A DNA stretch of 64,000 bases, taken from contig NC_089226.1 of NCBI RefSeq assembly GCF_963924675.1, positions 46,827,124-46,891,123 on the forward strand, written 5' to 3'. The position numbers and the translations under genes were made by a program. Source of the stretch: Phocoena phocoena. Its lineage: Eukaryota > Chordata > Mammalia > Artiodactyla > Phocoenidae. Position 1 is the first letter of the stretch; each line of letters opens with the position of its first letter. The notes under the pieces are model-generated. The model saw nothing but the letters and a program-made list of their open reading frames with translations, did not search any database and was not told where the DNA came from. This document shows positions 46,704-58,524 of this stretch, in pieces.

Positions 46704-46705
<2 letters not shown>

Positions 46706-46833
46706 TTCCTCAGCTTTATCTACAGAGAGCAGAGAGGGCCTGAAGCAATGACAACCCAATAGCAATGATGAGAACAATAGCACTCAGATCATGGTTTGTT
46801 AATACCATTCTTCATTTAAAAAGTCTCCTTGGG

Positions 46834-46964
46834 CGCAAGAGGGAAGAGATATGGGGATATATGTATATGTATAACTGATTCACTTTGTTATAAAGCAGAA
46901 ACTAATACACCATTGTAAAGCAATTATACTCCAATAAAAATGTTAAAAAAAAAAAAAAAAACAC
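46834..46964 (+). mobile_element. Very short L1 3' end with target duplication
   Basis: Only about 120 bases of L1 3' terminus are present: 'gtataactgattcactttgt', 'agcagaaactaatacaccat' and 'caattatactccaataaaaa', plus 17 As. The direct repeat gtctccttggg lies at about 46823-46833 and 46965-46975. It is a recent, extremely 5'-truncated insertion. Confidence 0.9.
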
Positions 46965-47089
46965 GTCTCCTTGGGGAAATGGCTGATTCCAGAGGTGGGG
47001 CAGAAAAAAATGAGTAGCCTGGAACATCTTAATATGACAAAGTTATGGAAGTGTTCAATAAACGATAGGAATATGACAAAAGGACATAG

Positions 47090-48200
47090 ACCAAAAAGAG
47101 CACAGACCAAAGGAGGCTAAAGAAACCTGACAACTAAATGAAATACGGTATCCTAGATGGGATCTTGGAACAGCAAAAGGACATTGGGGTAAAACAAGTG
47201 AAATCTGAATAAAGTGTGAAGTTTAATTAATGGTAAAGTACCAATGTTGATTCCTTAGTTATGAAAGATGTATCAAGAAACAGATGTTAACAATGGGGGA
47301 AAGTGGGTGAGGAGTGTACGAGGAACTCTCTAAAACCATTCTAAGTTTTTTTTTTAATTATTTAAAACAAAACAAAAAACATAGAAGCCAGCTTAAAGAG
47401 CTCCCACTGATCACAATTTTTATATCAATGATAGGACTGTATTATTAGTCATTGAATAAAATAAAAATCCTTAAGTCTATACTGCTATAAATAAATAAAT
47501 AGGGAGAAGCAAACACTTTGCCTTATAGTAGAATGCCAGCTAATAAAGTAGCAGCAATGGTGGAATTAGAAAAGTCTGTATTTAGCAATCATCATAATTA
47601 TGCATTTAGCAAAGAAACATCAATAGATGCTAAAACTAGTGGATGATACTCAATGAGGAATGGGATGTTACTTTCAAAACACCTACCATGAAATGCCAAT
47701 TCGTTACAAAAGAAAAAACAACTTGATAGTGGTAAACCTGGCAAGCATCACTTAATCGAATGATCAAAGTTAACGTGACCAGTAATGGGACAGACTGAAC
47801 TGGGTACCGCCTGATATAATGGAGTGCAAGGAACCTAGCATCACATCTGTGATATTCCTGGAAAAAAAAAACAAACGTATCAGCTAAATGTTACACATGA
47901 TCATTGATTGGATCTTTTTGCTTAAAAGGACATTACTGGGACAACTGGCAAAATTTTAATTGAGTTTTTGGATTGTATGGTAAATGAGTGTTAATTTTCT
48001 GATTTGGGTAGTTATATTGTGGTTTTTATGGGAGAATATACTTATTTGTAAGGCATTATGCTCTAAAGTATTCAGAAGTGACAGGGCAAATGTCAGCAAC
48101 TTGCTCTTACTTAGTTCTGGGGATGGGGGGGGTGATATTTTTACCATTCTTTTATCTTCCCTGTAAGTTTGAAATTATTTCAAAAATAAAAATTTATCTC
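47090..48200 (+). repeat. Old L1M-like 3' ends, two in tandem
   Basis: Around 47220-47360 the text 'gtaccaatgttgattcctta', 'ggaaagtgggtgaggagtgt' and 'gaactctctaaaaccattct' is the L1M 3' end. A second such end follows to 48195, with 'tgagtgttaattttctgatt', 'ccctgtaagtttgaaattat' and 'ttcaaaaataaaaatt'. Both are old. Confidence 0.6.
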
Positions 48201-48399
48201 TAGCATTAATTTAAATGGCTTAGATCATAGGTAATTGCTTGATGTTTGCTTCTCTGAATTCCCACTTTGTGTTTGCCTCTAGAGACTTGTTTTGCAGCTT
48301 TACATTTTTTTAAGATTTAAAAAAATATCTTAGCTAGCATTGTTAGGTATTTTGTAGATTCTTCCCCCCAAAATTTCAGGATATGGCAGACTGGCAGTT

Positions 48400-48850
48400 G
48401 TCCACTACTATCCATTTCCCTCATATTTAGTATCAGCGTTCCCTGAGTATTTCACTACACACACGGCCACCAAGCTAGAGACTTCATTCCCCAAGCTCCC
48501 TTGCAGCATGGTGTGGCCACGTGATTAAATTTTGGCCAATGGGACGTGGACAGAAATAATGGTACCACTTCCAGGTTATACTACTTAAAAAAAAAAAAAA
48601 CACACTTGCTCTCCTGCCCTTTTCTTCCTACTTGCTAGTTAGGAGATGATACCTGGAGCAGTTGTCTTGACCCAGTGGTGGAAACCACAGGAGAAGCTGG
48701 TACAGCCACCCTACTGTCTGGGTCTATGTACTTCTGAACTGTTTCTTGAGAGAAAAATGCACTTTTGTCTTGATTAAGCTACTAGTATCTGATCTCTGTT
48801 ATAGTGCTACCCTAACTAATAAAATGTAAATGAAAGGACTGAGGTACCAC
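48400..48850 (+). repeat. Old interspersed repeat, family not named
   Basis: Blocks such as 'tccccaagctcccttgcagc', 'tggccacgtgattaaatttt', 'ggccaatgggacgtggacag' and 'ctaccctaactaata' form a pattern I recognise from many mammalian loci, but I cannot say securely whether it is an LTR or a DNA transposon. Confidence 0.45.
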
Positions 48851-50925
48851 CTGATTTGGGGGAAAGGGGAATGGAAGAAAAATAAAGACTCAAAACCAAA
48901 ATAAAATGCTTCTGGTGCTGGCCAAGATGGAGTAAGGGCACTACGGCATTTCTCTTCAACTGACGTTAACTGAACAGATTATAAAAAGCAACTACCCGAG
49001 GACTCTGAAAAGGAAACACTAGCAGGGGGATTGTGTACGTAAATGAAAGCTGAAGGATGACTGGCGTAGTGACGAATTTACTGGGGAATTTATTCCTCTT
49101 CTGGTTTGACCTGAAAGCAATCTAAGATCCAGAACAACACAGAAAGCCTAAACTCAAGAGAAAGCCCCTCTTTCTAGCCAGAGAAGCAGGAAGAGGGTTC
49201 CATATGAACTAGAGTATAGAGGGAACGCCCTTTTTTCACCCTCCCTGGTATGCCCCAAGACCAACTGCAGTCACGAAGCTACACAGTGGCAACAGGAATA
49301 GCAGCGGTGGTGGCATTCGAGCACCTAAGACCCTGAGAGGTCCTGTCTTCCTGGCCAGAGGAAGCAGGGAAAGGGACCCCGTGGTCAGAAGAGTGTGGGA
49401 GGAATCTCTGTTATTTGTTTCTGTCTTGTCATCCACTAGCTCCCCTTGGAGAGAGCGAAGGGAGCTAAAACTCCAAGAGAAACTCTGGCTTTAAAGCCAG
49501 ACGACTGGGAATAAGAGACTGGAGAATGTGAAAGGAATTCCAGAGAGGAGAAAACTGGAGAAAGAGATCCCCTAATTCTGTGTACGAATCAGTACAAGTC
49601 TCAGGTTTACTCCCAAGCGGCACACGTGAAAAACAGATCCAAAGAAACACAGACTTTGACAATTGAACTGACATCACAACGACTACCCACAGAAGGTGAG
49701 ATAGCACTTGCGTCCTGAACGTCAAGATTTTGCTTGCTCTAAATAAACACTTCATAAATAAATAAAGATCAACATTCTCCAGCGGATTTTAACAAGGTGG
49801 GGCAAATAGTTACCTTAGTTTCTTGGGGTACCTCAGAACAAGACAGTCTGGTTATGGCAAGATCGGACCTAAACGTTCCTCAATCCCCTGGTCGAATACC
49901 ATTATAATACTATCTTAACCACTAATGAATTCCAGCAAACTATGAAGTACTGTGAGAGGGAAAAAATAGGTTAAAACTGTGTTTATCAAACTGAAAATTA
50001 TCTATTTACACTAGTAGGTTGTTAAATCAATTTTGTTCAGTCTAATCAGAAATTTTTTAATGAAATAAAATAGAAATTATCAAAATGCATTGCAGATGGG
50101 TAAATATAACCCTGTAAAACTTTTGTCTCAATTACACGTGTGGGCATAGGTTCTGTGTTTCAGTATGAAATGTATTTCCTTTACTGAGTCTTACTCAAAA
50201 AGTTTTGAAAACTACTGGAGTATGTGCTTTCTAACAGCCATTCCAATTCTCATCTCACTATTTTTATGAAGAATCAAAAAGGAAGGCAAAAGTGGACATA
50301 GTTCTCTAGAACTGAAAGGGCATTTTCAAAAGCAAAGTCCTACACTTTGCTCACTTTTGATAACTTGAGCTTGTTATAACATTGAAGGAAAGCCATCCAG
50401 AGCAGGAGTTCTTAACCTGTGGTCCAGGTGATCTAGGAAAACTCTAATTATATGCAAAATATTGTATATGAAAATGTGCATATTTTCAGGAAAGAGTCCA
50501 GATTTTCCATCAGATTCTCAAAAGAGTCTGTGACCGTCCAAAACATTAAAAGCCACTGAAATTGGGCATCCTTTGATACATTAAGCTGGTCTGGCAGTGC
50601 CACAGTTCCAGAAATGACAGAGTTTGATCATAGTAATTCAAATTGATTTAGAAAAAGACATTCTAATTTGAGTGTGGCCTCATAACAAGTTTGAGCTAAA
50701 ACAATATTAGCAGTTAAGATCAGTGAAAAAGATATCAAATTAGGAAGACTTGCTCAAAAAACAAAAAAGACTGTGCATTCTTTATTGTATGAAATCAACT
50801 GTTTTAATGAAAGACTGTAATAACATTTGATTCTTAAAATGGTTGAATGATTTTTTAAAATTAGGTTTTATAACCTAACTCACATAACCATGTCTCCATC
50901 TTAGCGTCAACAGACAGGAGCACAG
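48850..50925. other. Intergenic stretch, no gene seen
   Basis: The segment 48915-49780 begins with 'ggccaagatggagtaagggc', which could be an old L1 5' region. From 49780 to 50925 the sequence is AT-rich and plain. No coding frame of note. Confidence 0.4.
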
Positions 50926-50927
50926 GG

Positions 50928-51030
50928 CTTTTTTTTTTTCTTCTGGCTGCACGGTATGTGGGAATCTTAGTTCCCTAACCAGGAATCGAACCCAGGCCCT
51001 CTGCAGTGGAAGCACGGTGTCTTAACCTAT
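50928..51030 (-). mobile_element. CHR-family SINE, truncated, antisense
   Basis: Only the 5' third is present, reversed, after a T run: 'ggctgcacggtatgtgggaa', 'ttccctaaccaggaatcgaa' and 'gcagtggaagcacggtgtct'. Its 5' end (high coordinates) is also missing a few bases. Confidence 0.75.
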
Positions 51031-51049
51031 TTCTCCTTAAAACCTCAGC

Positions 51050-51315
51050 TTAGGCCTCATCTTTTCCAAAAGCTTTCCCTGTCAGGCTAACCTGACCGCA
51101 AGGACTCCACCTTACTCTTCCATAGCAAGAAATGCAAAGCGCTATCAGGTATCTACCTTGTTACAGGGAGATTTTCTAGTCCCATCTCCCCTCTGCACTA
51201 CATGGTGAATGCTCTGAAGGCAGGCAGGGACTGATGAGGTCTTAATCTCCAGGTCACTAGCTTGGTGCCTGGCACACAGTAAGAGTCAGTACTGCTACCC
51301 GTGGTAATAAATTAT
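51050..51315 (+). repeat. L2 fragment
   Basis: L2 3' text: 'aaagctttccctgtcaggct', 'ctctgaaggcaggcagggac' and 'ttggtgcctggcacacagta'. Confidence 0.55.
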
Positions 51316-52360
51316 AAGTCAGTTCCTACAGTAAAAACGTCTATGAAGTTAGATCTTTTCACCACCTAAACATATCAAAATTGCCTAAAGTCTTTTTTTT
51401 CTTTGACAAGGTGGTCTACATTTTTAAAAAATATTCATACAATACTATTATAGTGATTTATTATATATTAGAGACAGAGAAATACTCCAAGGATGTAGCA
51501 GGGATGAACTTCAAGCAAATCAAGCAGTCGTGGGGAAAGGCTATTGTTTTAAATATGGCTTGGTGGGGATGGGACCTGCATGGAGGGATCTTCTGAGGAA
51601 ATGGAAGGAAGTAGTAATGTAGGAAGTGGTGGGGGCAGGTTCCAGACAATTCCAGTCACCAGGGAGCATACTTGTTTCCATAGAAAAAGATAACATTAGC
51701 AACAAAATTTGCCCAATATCAACTTGAGTAGACTACTTTCCCCTTAACCATTCAGGGCTCAAAACATTCCTATTTTGTATCTGGAGTAGGGCAAAACAAT
51801 GTCTCGATATGGCACGTAGAAAGCAAAGCGTCTAAGGGACTTTCTGGCCAGCTTTCGTATCTCAGAAATCTAGACATCACTCTGCTTTGTTAACTGTTGC
51901 ACCTGAGGTGGTAGGACAGGGCAGGGAGAGGAAAGACAAAGGGTGGAGGCAAATGAAGCAAGCTGTGTTTGAGAACACATACACCTGAACTGAAAACCAG
52001 TCCCTCAACAGGAAGCTATTCCTCTTCCACCACACATACAGCTTAAGAATAGATGCAAGGGAAGCAATGAGAGAAGAAGATGGACCCTGGCAAGGCAGCC
52101 AGGCTCCCCTCACAGGACACAACAAACCTACAATCGATCGTGGTGCAGAAATGCCTGGATGGTGGAACAGTTGGCCGGAAGATCACCAAGGGAGAAATAT
52201 TCCCTGAGGTCCCAACAAGTCCCGGGTGTGTTATCAGCTAGAAAATTCAACAAGCATTGCACTGGCCACTGGAGGCAAATGGCCTAACCTACCTTTGGGA
52301 GGGTCACACATCCCCAGGCCTGGAAAAATCGAGGGTTGGGGGAGGGGTGGTAAAATTCAC
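51316..52360. other. Intergenic stretch before the CCDC81 end, no gene seen
   Basis: No gene or named repeat is recognised. The longest frames are under 90 codons and lack domains. Confidence 0.5.
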
Positions 52361-52367
52361 CACTATG

Positions 52368-52573
52368 GGGCTTCCCTGGTGGCGCAGTGGTTGAGAGTCC
52401 GCCTGCCGATGCAGGGGACGCGGGTTCGTGCCCCGGTCCGGGAAGATTCCACATGCCGCGGAGCGGCTGGGCCCGTGCGCCATGGCCGCTGAGCCTGCGC
52501 ATCCGGAGCCTGTGCTCCGCAACGGGAGGGGCCGCAACAGTGAGAGGCCCGCGCACCAAAAAAAAAAAAAAAA
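52368..52573 (+). mobile_element. Young CHR-type SINE with 16-bp target duplication
   Basis: This short SINE is full length with a pure A tail and very few differences from its siblings at 11795 and 26633. The direct repeat aaaattcaccactatg flanks it at about 52352-52367 and 52574-52589. Several open frames in the - strand here are just translated SINE. Confidence 0.94.
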
Positions 52574-52617
52574 AAATTCACCACTATGAATCGTTATTCC
52601 CAAACACGGAGAAAGTA

Positions 52618-52623
52618 TTTATT
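52618..52623 (-). terminator. CCDC81: Candidate CCDC81 polyadenylation signal
   Basis: AATAAA on the - strand lies about 325 bases after the CCDC81 stop, just before the SINE insertion. It is the nearest canonical signal I see; no transcript data support it. Confidence 0.35.
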
Positions 52624-52945
52624 ACGACACTTCATTATAGGTGAGGAAAAGATGAAGTTTCTTAGACAAAGTCACAGAGGGAGTGGCAGGGCTGAGTCAG
52701 CAACACCCCCTCAGCCAGAATGAAGCTGGGCGCGCCTCCCAGGCCTGACTGCGGTTGTCTGGGGCGGGATGGGAGGAGGACAGGTGGGGAGAACCTGTCT
52801 GTAGGAATTCCTCTACCCCTGAAAGCACCCAAATGGCACAATAATTTTTTCTCCTCTAAAGTACAAATATGTAGTTTCACCATCACCCCTGCACGTTTAA
52901 AAAAGAAAAACTTTCCCTAGGAAAGGCAGGCCCAGACGTTGGGTT

Positions 52946-53087
52946 TTATACAAACAGCAGGGAGCCGTGCACGTACTTATTCAGGGGCCACAGGTTGCTC
53001 GTGCCCACGTTGGAGGGTCGCCTCTGGCACTGCTTGCACCGCCGATACTTCTCACACTGGTCCAGGAGGAAGAGCTTGCTGGAGGCC
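52946..53087 (-). CDS. CCDC81: CCDC81 last coding exon: ASSKLFLLDQCEKYRRCKQC...LLFV-stop
   Basis: On the - strand the exon follows ctctccacag. Its first base completes an Arg codon. It then encodes Ala-Ser-Ser-Lys-Leu-Phe-Leu-Leu-Asp-Gln-Cys-Glu-Lys-Tyr-Arg-Arg-Cys-Lys-Gln-Cys-Gln-Arg-Arg-Pro-Ser-Asn-Val-Gly and ends Asn-Lys-Tyr-Val-His-Gly-Ser-Leu-Leu-Phe-Val with TAA at 52946-52948. The Cys-x5-Cys-x2-Cys spacing could bind a metal, but that is only a suggestion. Larger + strand frames over the exon are shadows. Confidence 0.85.
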
Positions 53088-55395
53088 CTGTGGAGAGGCA
53101 GAAGAAGGGGTCATTCACCGGCATCCCCGAGTCCTTACTGGGCGCCTCGCCTGGAAGCCGGTGCAATGGAAGGGATACAAAAGAAAAGTCACACCTGGTC
53201 CCTGCCCGCCAAGAGCTTACGGCCCACCTGTGATTTCCCACCTGCAGTCTCTCCCCTCTACGCTGCTACCTGCTGCTCGCCCCAGGCCGGGCGTCTCCTG
53301 CTTCTCCTCCTTCCCGAGTGAATAAAAGGCTCTGCGTGGTGCCTTCACAACAGTCTGACCCCAGCCCTCCCCCCACACCCACGTAAACCCTCAGAGAACA
53401 CAGGACTTGCCCAAGGTCACTCAGCCAGCGTGAATGGGATGGTGACTCCAAAGCCTCAGTATTTGTGGCTTTGTCCCGTGGATGCGCCTTTACCTGTCAG
53501 GCTTCCCCAGGAGACAGCATTTGAGAGGGAGATCAAGCCATTAAGCTGCTGGTTAACACCCCAGCAGACAATGAAGCGTAGACTTCAATGGAAAGTCCCA
53601 GGGGGCCAGAGGCCTCTGGAGAGTTAAGGGCAGGAGAGGAAGTGAAGCCGTAGAAAAAGAGGATGAAAGCAGCTAGAAGCAGAGATGAAGGGATGACAGT
53701 GACTGGTTTTCCACTTCAACAGTTTTTCTTGATTGTGCAGGATGTGCACAATCCCTGATGTGTTCCCCTACGTTATCAAAATTTCTACACGGTGGGATTC
53801 TGTAAAAAGAAGCATCAATGACAGCCTTCAAAGGAAAAAGGACAATCTTGGGAGATTGGGATTGACATATATACACTAATACGTATAAAATAGATAACTA
53901 ATAAGAACGTGCTGTATAAAGAAAATAAAAATAAAATAAAATTCAAAAGAAAAAAGAAAAAGGACAATCTTGGCAGTAGGCAGGGCAAGACCTACCTGGC
54001 TTGCCTTGGCGATGGGACCGAGTATCGAGCTAAACTGCATACAGGTGAACCTTGTTTTTGCTTCTGCTTTGTTTTCTTTTTAACACCAACCTATTCCTCC
54101 TTCCTATGTGCTGTCCGCTTGAGTCCCTGCCCACAACTTGGCCTAGGTCTTCAGGTGAGAGGACTGCTCTGCTGTGTCCGTGGAACAGCTGGGCTATCCT
54201 GCCACTCAAGGTTATGTCATGTCTCCTCTACCCTTTATCACCATGTTAGCCAAGCCTTCTTCCAAAAGCCAACTAAAATCTCCCTCCCTGACACTAATCT
54301 CATTGCCTTCTACCTTCTTTCCCACAACATTGAGAAAATGGCTTGAAATACCCATGAGAATTTCCCTTCCTCTTCCCTAGGCCAAACAACATCACTTCTC
54401 CTTTGGAACTTATTTTCCACATCATCTGTCATACTTTCATTGTCACAAAATATGGGTTCTACCCATTAGAAAGACAGGTGAGCAATGCCTTAAAATCTAA
54501 AAGGAAAAGGAGAGTTTCAGATCAAAATCCACTACAACAATTTTTTCTATGATAAAAATTCGTTGATAATTGGCATATTAAATATGATTTTGGTATATTC
54601 AGGTTTTAATAACATTTGATTGCCTAGACTTTGTTTCTTCAAGTTTTCAACATTCTATGAAATCATACCTTCCATTTGAAAAGTATTTTAATTTTTTAAA
54701 GTGTAATAATTTTCCAACTCTTTATTTGATCCCCCAAACTCCTGTGTTAGCCAAGCCAGGCAAATGTTTACTTTCCCCATCTTAGAAATAAGAAAAGTTA
54801 GGCAAAAAGATTAGCTGCCTCTCCAAAGTTAGTGTTAATTCTCCAAAACATCTGGATTCCCCAACTCTAGATTGTAAATAGATAGTTGGGGAAAGTGAGC
54901 ATGGATATAATACATTTCAGGAAGACCTTCTTGGTTGGGCATCTCACTTTTCCAATTGCCAATCTTACCCACAACCCCTTGACTCTGCTCTTACGAGAGC
55001 ATCCCATAAGCCTTAGATGTGTTCAGACAGAAACACTTTCTTCCTATTTCCAACTAATTATCTCCAAAGAGAATTCCCACCCTCCTTCCCACACAGCCCC
55101 AGGCCTTCCTAGCCTCCACAAAGCGAAAATGAAGCTACTACACAGAGGCAATGATTAGGGCAGAGATGGCAAATATATAACATGCAACACAGCATTCTCC
55201 ATCCCATGTCCACAACAGACATTTCTGACATACCATAGCAGTATTTCCCACTGAACCCAGAATTCTTTTCTCACAAAGGTCTCTAGGCAGCCACCCCTAA
55301 TAAACTGACGCTGACACTTAAAACCTATCTGCCATCCCTGATTAGAGGAAACTAACAAGATGCAGAGGGGATTTTCAGGTGCAATCAGCTACTAC
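53088..55395 (-). other. CCDC81: CCDC81 last intron, 2.3 kb
   Basis: Apart from the small L1 piece at 53852-53955, this intron has no named repeat. A 128-codon + strand frame at 52939-53325 overlaps the exon antisense and is not a gene. Confidence 0.7.
53852..53955 (+). mobile_element. Short L1 3' end with perfect 18-bp target duplication
   Basis: About 100 bases of L1 3' terminus ('attgacatatatacactaat', 'taaaatagataactaataag') end in an A-rich tail. The perfect repeat gaaaaaggacaatcttgg flanks it at 53834-53851 and 53956-53973. It is recent and extremely 5'-truncated. Confidence 0.9.
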
Positions 55396-55521
55396 CGCTC
55401 GAAAGCCTTCTCCTCCAGGTCCCGCTGCTTCTTCAAGACAGCACTCCTTTCCCAGTCATCCTGTAAGTTTTGGTAGATTCTGCTCACTCGCTCAAGCTCA
55501 GCATTTCTGTCTGCCAAGTGC
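55396..55521 (-). CDS. CCDC81: CCDC81 exon: HLADRNAELERVSRIYQNLQDDW...
   Basis: On the - strand the exon lies between ttctctctag and gagcg|gtagta. One base closes the previous Glu codon, 41 codons follow, and two bases are left for the Arg shared with the last exon. Glu-Leu-Glu-Arg-Val-Ser-Arg-Ile-Tyr-Gln-Asn-Leu-Gln-Asp-Asp-Trp-Glu-Arg-Ser has heptad-like spacing of hydrophobic residues. The donor gtagta is a little weaker than the others. Confidence 0.86.
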
Positions 55522-56564
55522 CTAGAGAGAACAGAAGAGTCTGAGATTCCATTCATAATACTGGGAAGGGCGTGCACCAACCTTAGGAGCCCCATTCCTT
55601 TCATGCTAAGTTAAACAGAAAACCTGGTTTTGTTCGCCACTCTTAGACTAAGGGGCATGAACACTGTAAAAACATAGCGAAACTCCTAGCAAATAATTTG
55701 TGGGTCTAGGACCTTTCATCTTCAATCCTGGTTTAAATTAGCAGGATTAAAACCTTTTCCCAATTAACACATTCAGCCTTTAAAGCCATCAATTTCCTTT
55801 GAGACTAATTTAACTGATCTGAAGATTCATCTCAAATGGATTTCCTATACTTTGCTTCCTTCCTTTCAGTCCAGCCTCTCAGCTGTCAGTAGTCCGCCCA
55901 CCAGTTCTGCCAGATGTTTTACAAGACAAAGCAGACAGGTGTATGAATGAATGGTTAGAAAGGGGGAAAGAAACAGAAATGACTAAGCAAAAGACAATGA
56001 AATCGATAAAATATCTAACGTTGTGAAGAAGAGTAAAAAAAAAAAAAAACATGTTTGGTGAAGGTCACATCATCAAAGAAATGACTGCAGTATAATATCT
56101 CTCTTCAAGCACAGTGTTCCAGCATTCCCAATGTTAAGTGTTTCTATTACTGGTCTCTAAACATGTAGTCACTGCTCTATGAATCACCTTAAACCTGGTT
56201 CAATATAAATGTGTCTATTTCTTGCCAAACTGAAACTCTTACAGTCAGTTCTCATTAAATTCTAGAAGGGACTTCACTAAATGTGACCCTTGATTTAGCC
56301 TGCCTGCTCTGAAGGGTCTTGTGTTACAGGTACCAACCGCCACTAGGTGTCAGGACCCGCCGATAAAATACTGTAATGTGCTCTGTGCTGGTTCACTTAT
56401 TCTAAAATAGCATGGCCCCATTATCCTCTAACAAGCGTTGATTCAGTAGCTATTGTGCGGTCATTATAAAGATTAAGTAGGATAATATACAGAAAGCGCC
56501 AATGCCTATCACATAATGGGAGTTCAACGACGGAATGGTACCTATTATATATATTTTTTCATAA

Positions 56565-57680
56565 CCTTTTTTATCTTTTCACCGTTTTTTTAAATTGTAG
56601 TTTAAAAAAAAAAATGCATAGGGGCTTCCCTGGTGGTGCAGTGGTTAAGAATTGCCTGCCAATGCAGGCGACACAGGTTCAAGCGCTGGTCCAGGAAGAT
56701 CCCACATGCGCGGAGCAACTAAGCCCGTGCGCCACAACTACTGAGCCTACGTTCTAGAGCCTGTGAGCCAAAACTACTGAGCCCACATGCCACAACTACT
56801 GAAGACCAGGCACCTAGAGCCCGTGCTCCAACAACAAGAGAAACCACCACAATGAGAAGCCCACACACCGCAATGAAGAGCAGCTCCCGCTCGCCACAAC
56901 TAGAGAAAGCCTGTGCGCAGCAACAAAGACCCAACGCAGCCAAAAATAAACTAATTAATTAAATTAAAAGAAAAAAAACGCATAATATTGACTATCTTAA
57001 CCATTTCTAAACATGCAGATATATAGTGTTAACTATATCCCCACTGTTGTGCAATCAATATCTAGAACTCTTTTCACCTTGCAAAACTGAAACTCTAAAC
57101 CTATTAAACAACGACTCCCTATTTCTCCCTCCCCCAACCCCTGTCAACTACCATTCTACTTTGTTTCCATGAATTAGACTACTCTAATTACCTTATATAA
57201 AGTCATACAGTATTTGTCTTCTTTTTGTGGCAGGCTTATTACTTAACATAATGTCCTCGAGGTTCATCCACATTGTAGCATGTGCCAGAACTTTCTTTCT
57301 TTTTAAGGCTGAGTAATATTCCATTGTATGTGTATACTGCATTTTGTTTATCCTTTCATCTGTGGTTGGACATTTGAGTTGCTGCTATTTCTTAGCTATC
57401 ATGAATTATGCTGTTATGAACATAAGTGTGCAAATACCTCTGAAAGATCATGCTTTCATATCTTTTGGATATATACCCAGAAGTGGAATTATTGAATCAC
57501 ATGGTAATTCCACTTTTAATTTTTTGAGGAACCACCACTGTTTTCCATAGTGGTTATACCAATTTACATTCCCACCAACAGCATACAGGGTTCCTATTTC
57601 TCCACATCCTTTCCAATGCTTACTATTTTCTGTTGTTGTTTTTTTTTTAATAATAGCCATCCTAACACATGTGAGGTAGT
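56565..57680 (-). mobile_element. L1 3' end, antisense, split by a SINE
   Basis: The text is the familiar reversed L1 ORF2 end and 3' UTR: 'attctactttgtttccatga', 'aatattccattgtatgtgta', 'ggatatatacccagaagtgg' and 'catagtggttataccaattt'. A long CHR SINE interrupts it at 56621-56970. The element continues at 58525 after a gap, so a second insertion probably lies between 57680 and 58525. Confidence 0.8.
56621..56970 (+). mobile_element. Long CHR-type SINE nested in L1
   Basis: It starts 'ggggcttccctggtggtgca', has a one-base loss in 'cacatgcgcggagc', carries the usual 'cacaactactgagccc' repeats, and ends 'acccaacgcagccaaaaata' with an AT tail. Nearly matching repeats flank it, 'aaaaaaatgcata' ending at 56620 and 'aaaaaaacgcata' ending at 56984. 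Confidence 0.87.
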
Positions 57681-57737
57681 CTCCCTCTCTCTCTCTCTCC
57701 CTTTCCCTCTCTCTCTCTCTCTCTCCCTCTTTCCTTG
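57681..57737 (+). repeat. (CT)n-rich simple repeat
   Basis: CT units with a few CCC and TTT interruptions. It lies exactly at the edge where the L1 text stops. Confidence 0.85.
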
Positions 57738-58524
57738 TCAGTTCTAGTTTCCTTTATCGTTCCTCTTTACATCATATATATTCACATCTTAATGGTTTTA
57801 ACTAATACTGAATAGACAATTTTCTTCCTTCCTAATCTTTTGAATGGTCTAAAACAAGTACTTGTTAAATGTTTCATGGTGTATGTGGTGTAAGAAAAAT
57901 ATATAATTGTTCTTGTTTTGGACATTTCACAAGGCAATTAAACCACAGATATTATAATCCAAGATAAATGATAACACATTTTATCTTTGTATTTATGAAA
58001 TCTTATTACACTATTCTGCAAATGTATAAATGTTTTCTTTTCAGAAAAAAAACATAGAAAAAAAAGATAGCCATCTTATCAATGTATGTCACACTGATAT
58101 ATATATCCTAAATAGTGAAAGACATTTTCTTACATCTGCATAGGTGTTTTGCAGGGGAAAACATGAAGAATTTGCTGACTGCTTACTCCATTCGGACTTC
58201 CATAGAGTTGGCATTCCAGCATTCTATATTACTGGAATTAAATTATTAAATTGTGTAATATAAACACAGCCGTATTTTAAATCTCACATTCCTACCCTGC
58301 CACCTTTATTCACTGGAGTAGAGAATCCCTGTGTCACAGGTTTACATAAGTAAATATTCAATAAAACATGGAATACCTCTTATCTTGGAGAGGCACACAT
58401 AGAGTTAAATGTTAAATGACCTCTAGTTCCAACAGCACAAATGATGACAGCTGACAGTTGAATAAGGGTCACCCCCACACTCTCACAGAGCATGGAAACC
58501 ATTTGTTAATGAGCAGCTAACTCT
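57738..58524. other. Unidentified segment inside an L1
   Basis: About 790 bases separate two pieces of the same antisense L1. The sequence is AT-rich, has no long frame, and includes 'ccagcattctatattactgg' and an AATAAA-like 'attcaataaaacatgg' near 58360. I cannot assign it to a repeat family or gene. Confidence 0.4.

Noticed and set aside
52939..53325. 128-codon + strand frame over the CCDC81 end
   Set aside because: It is the antisense shadow of the last CCDC81 exon, whose splice sites and in-phase joining support the - strand.
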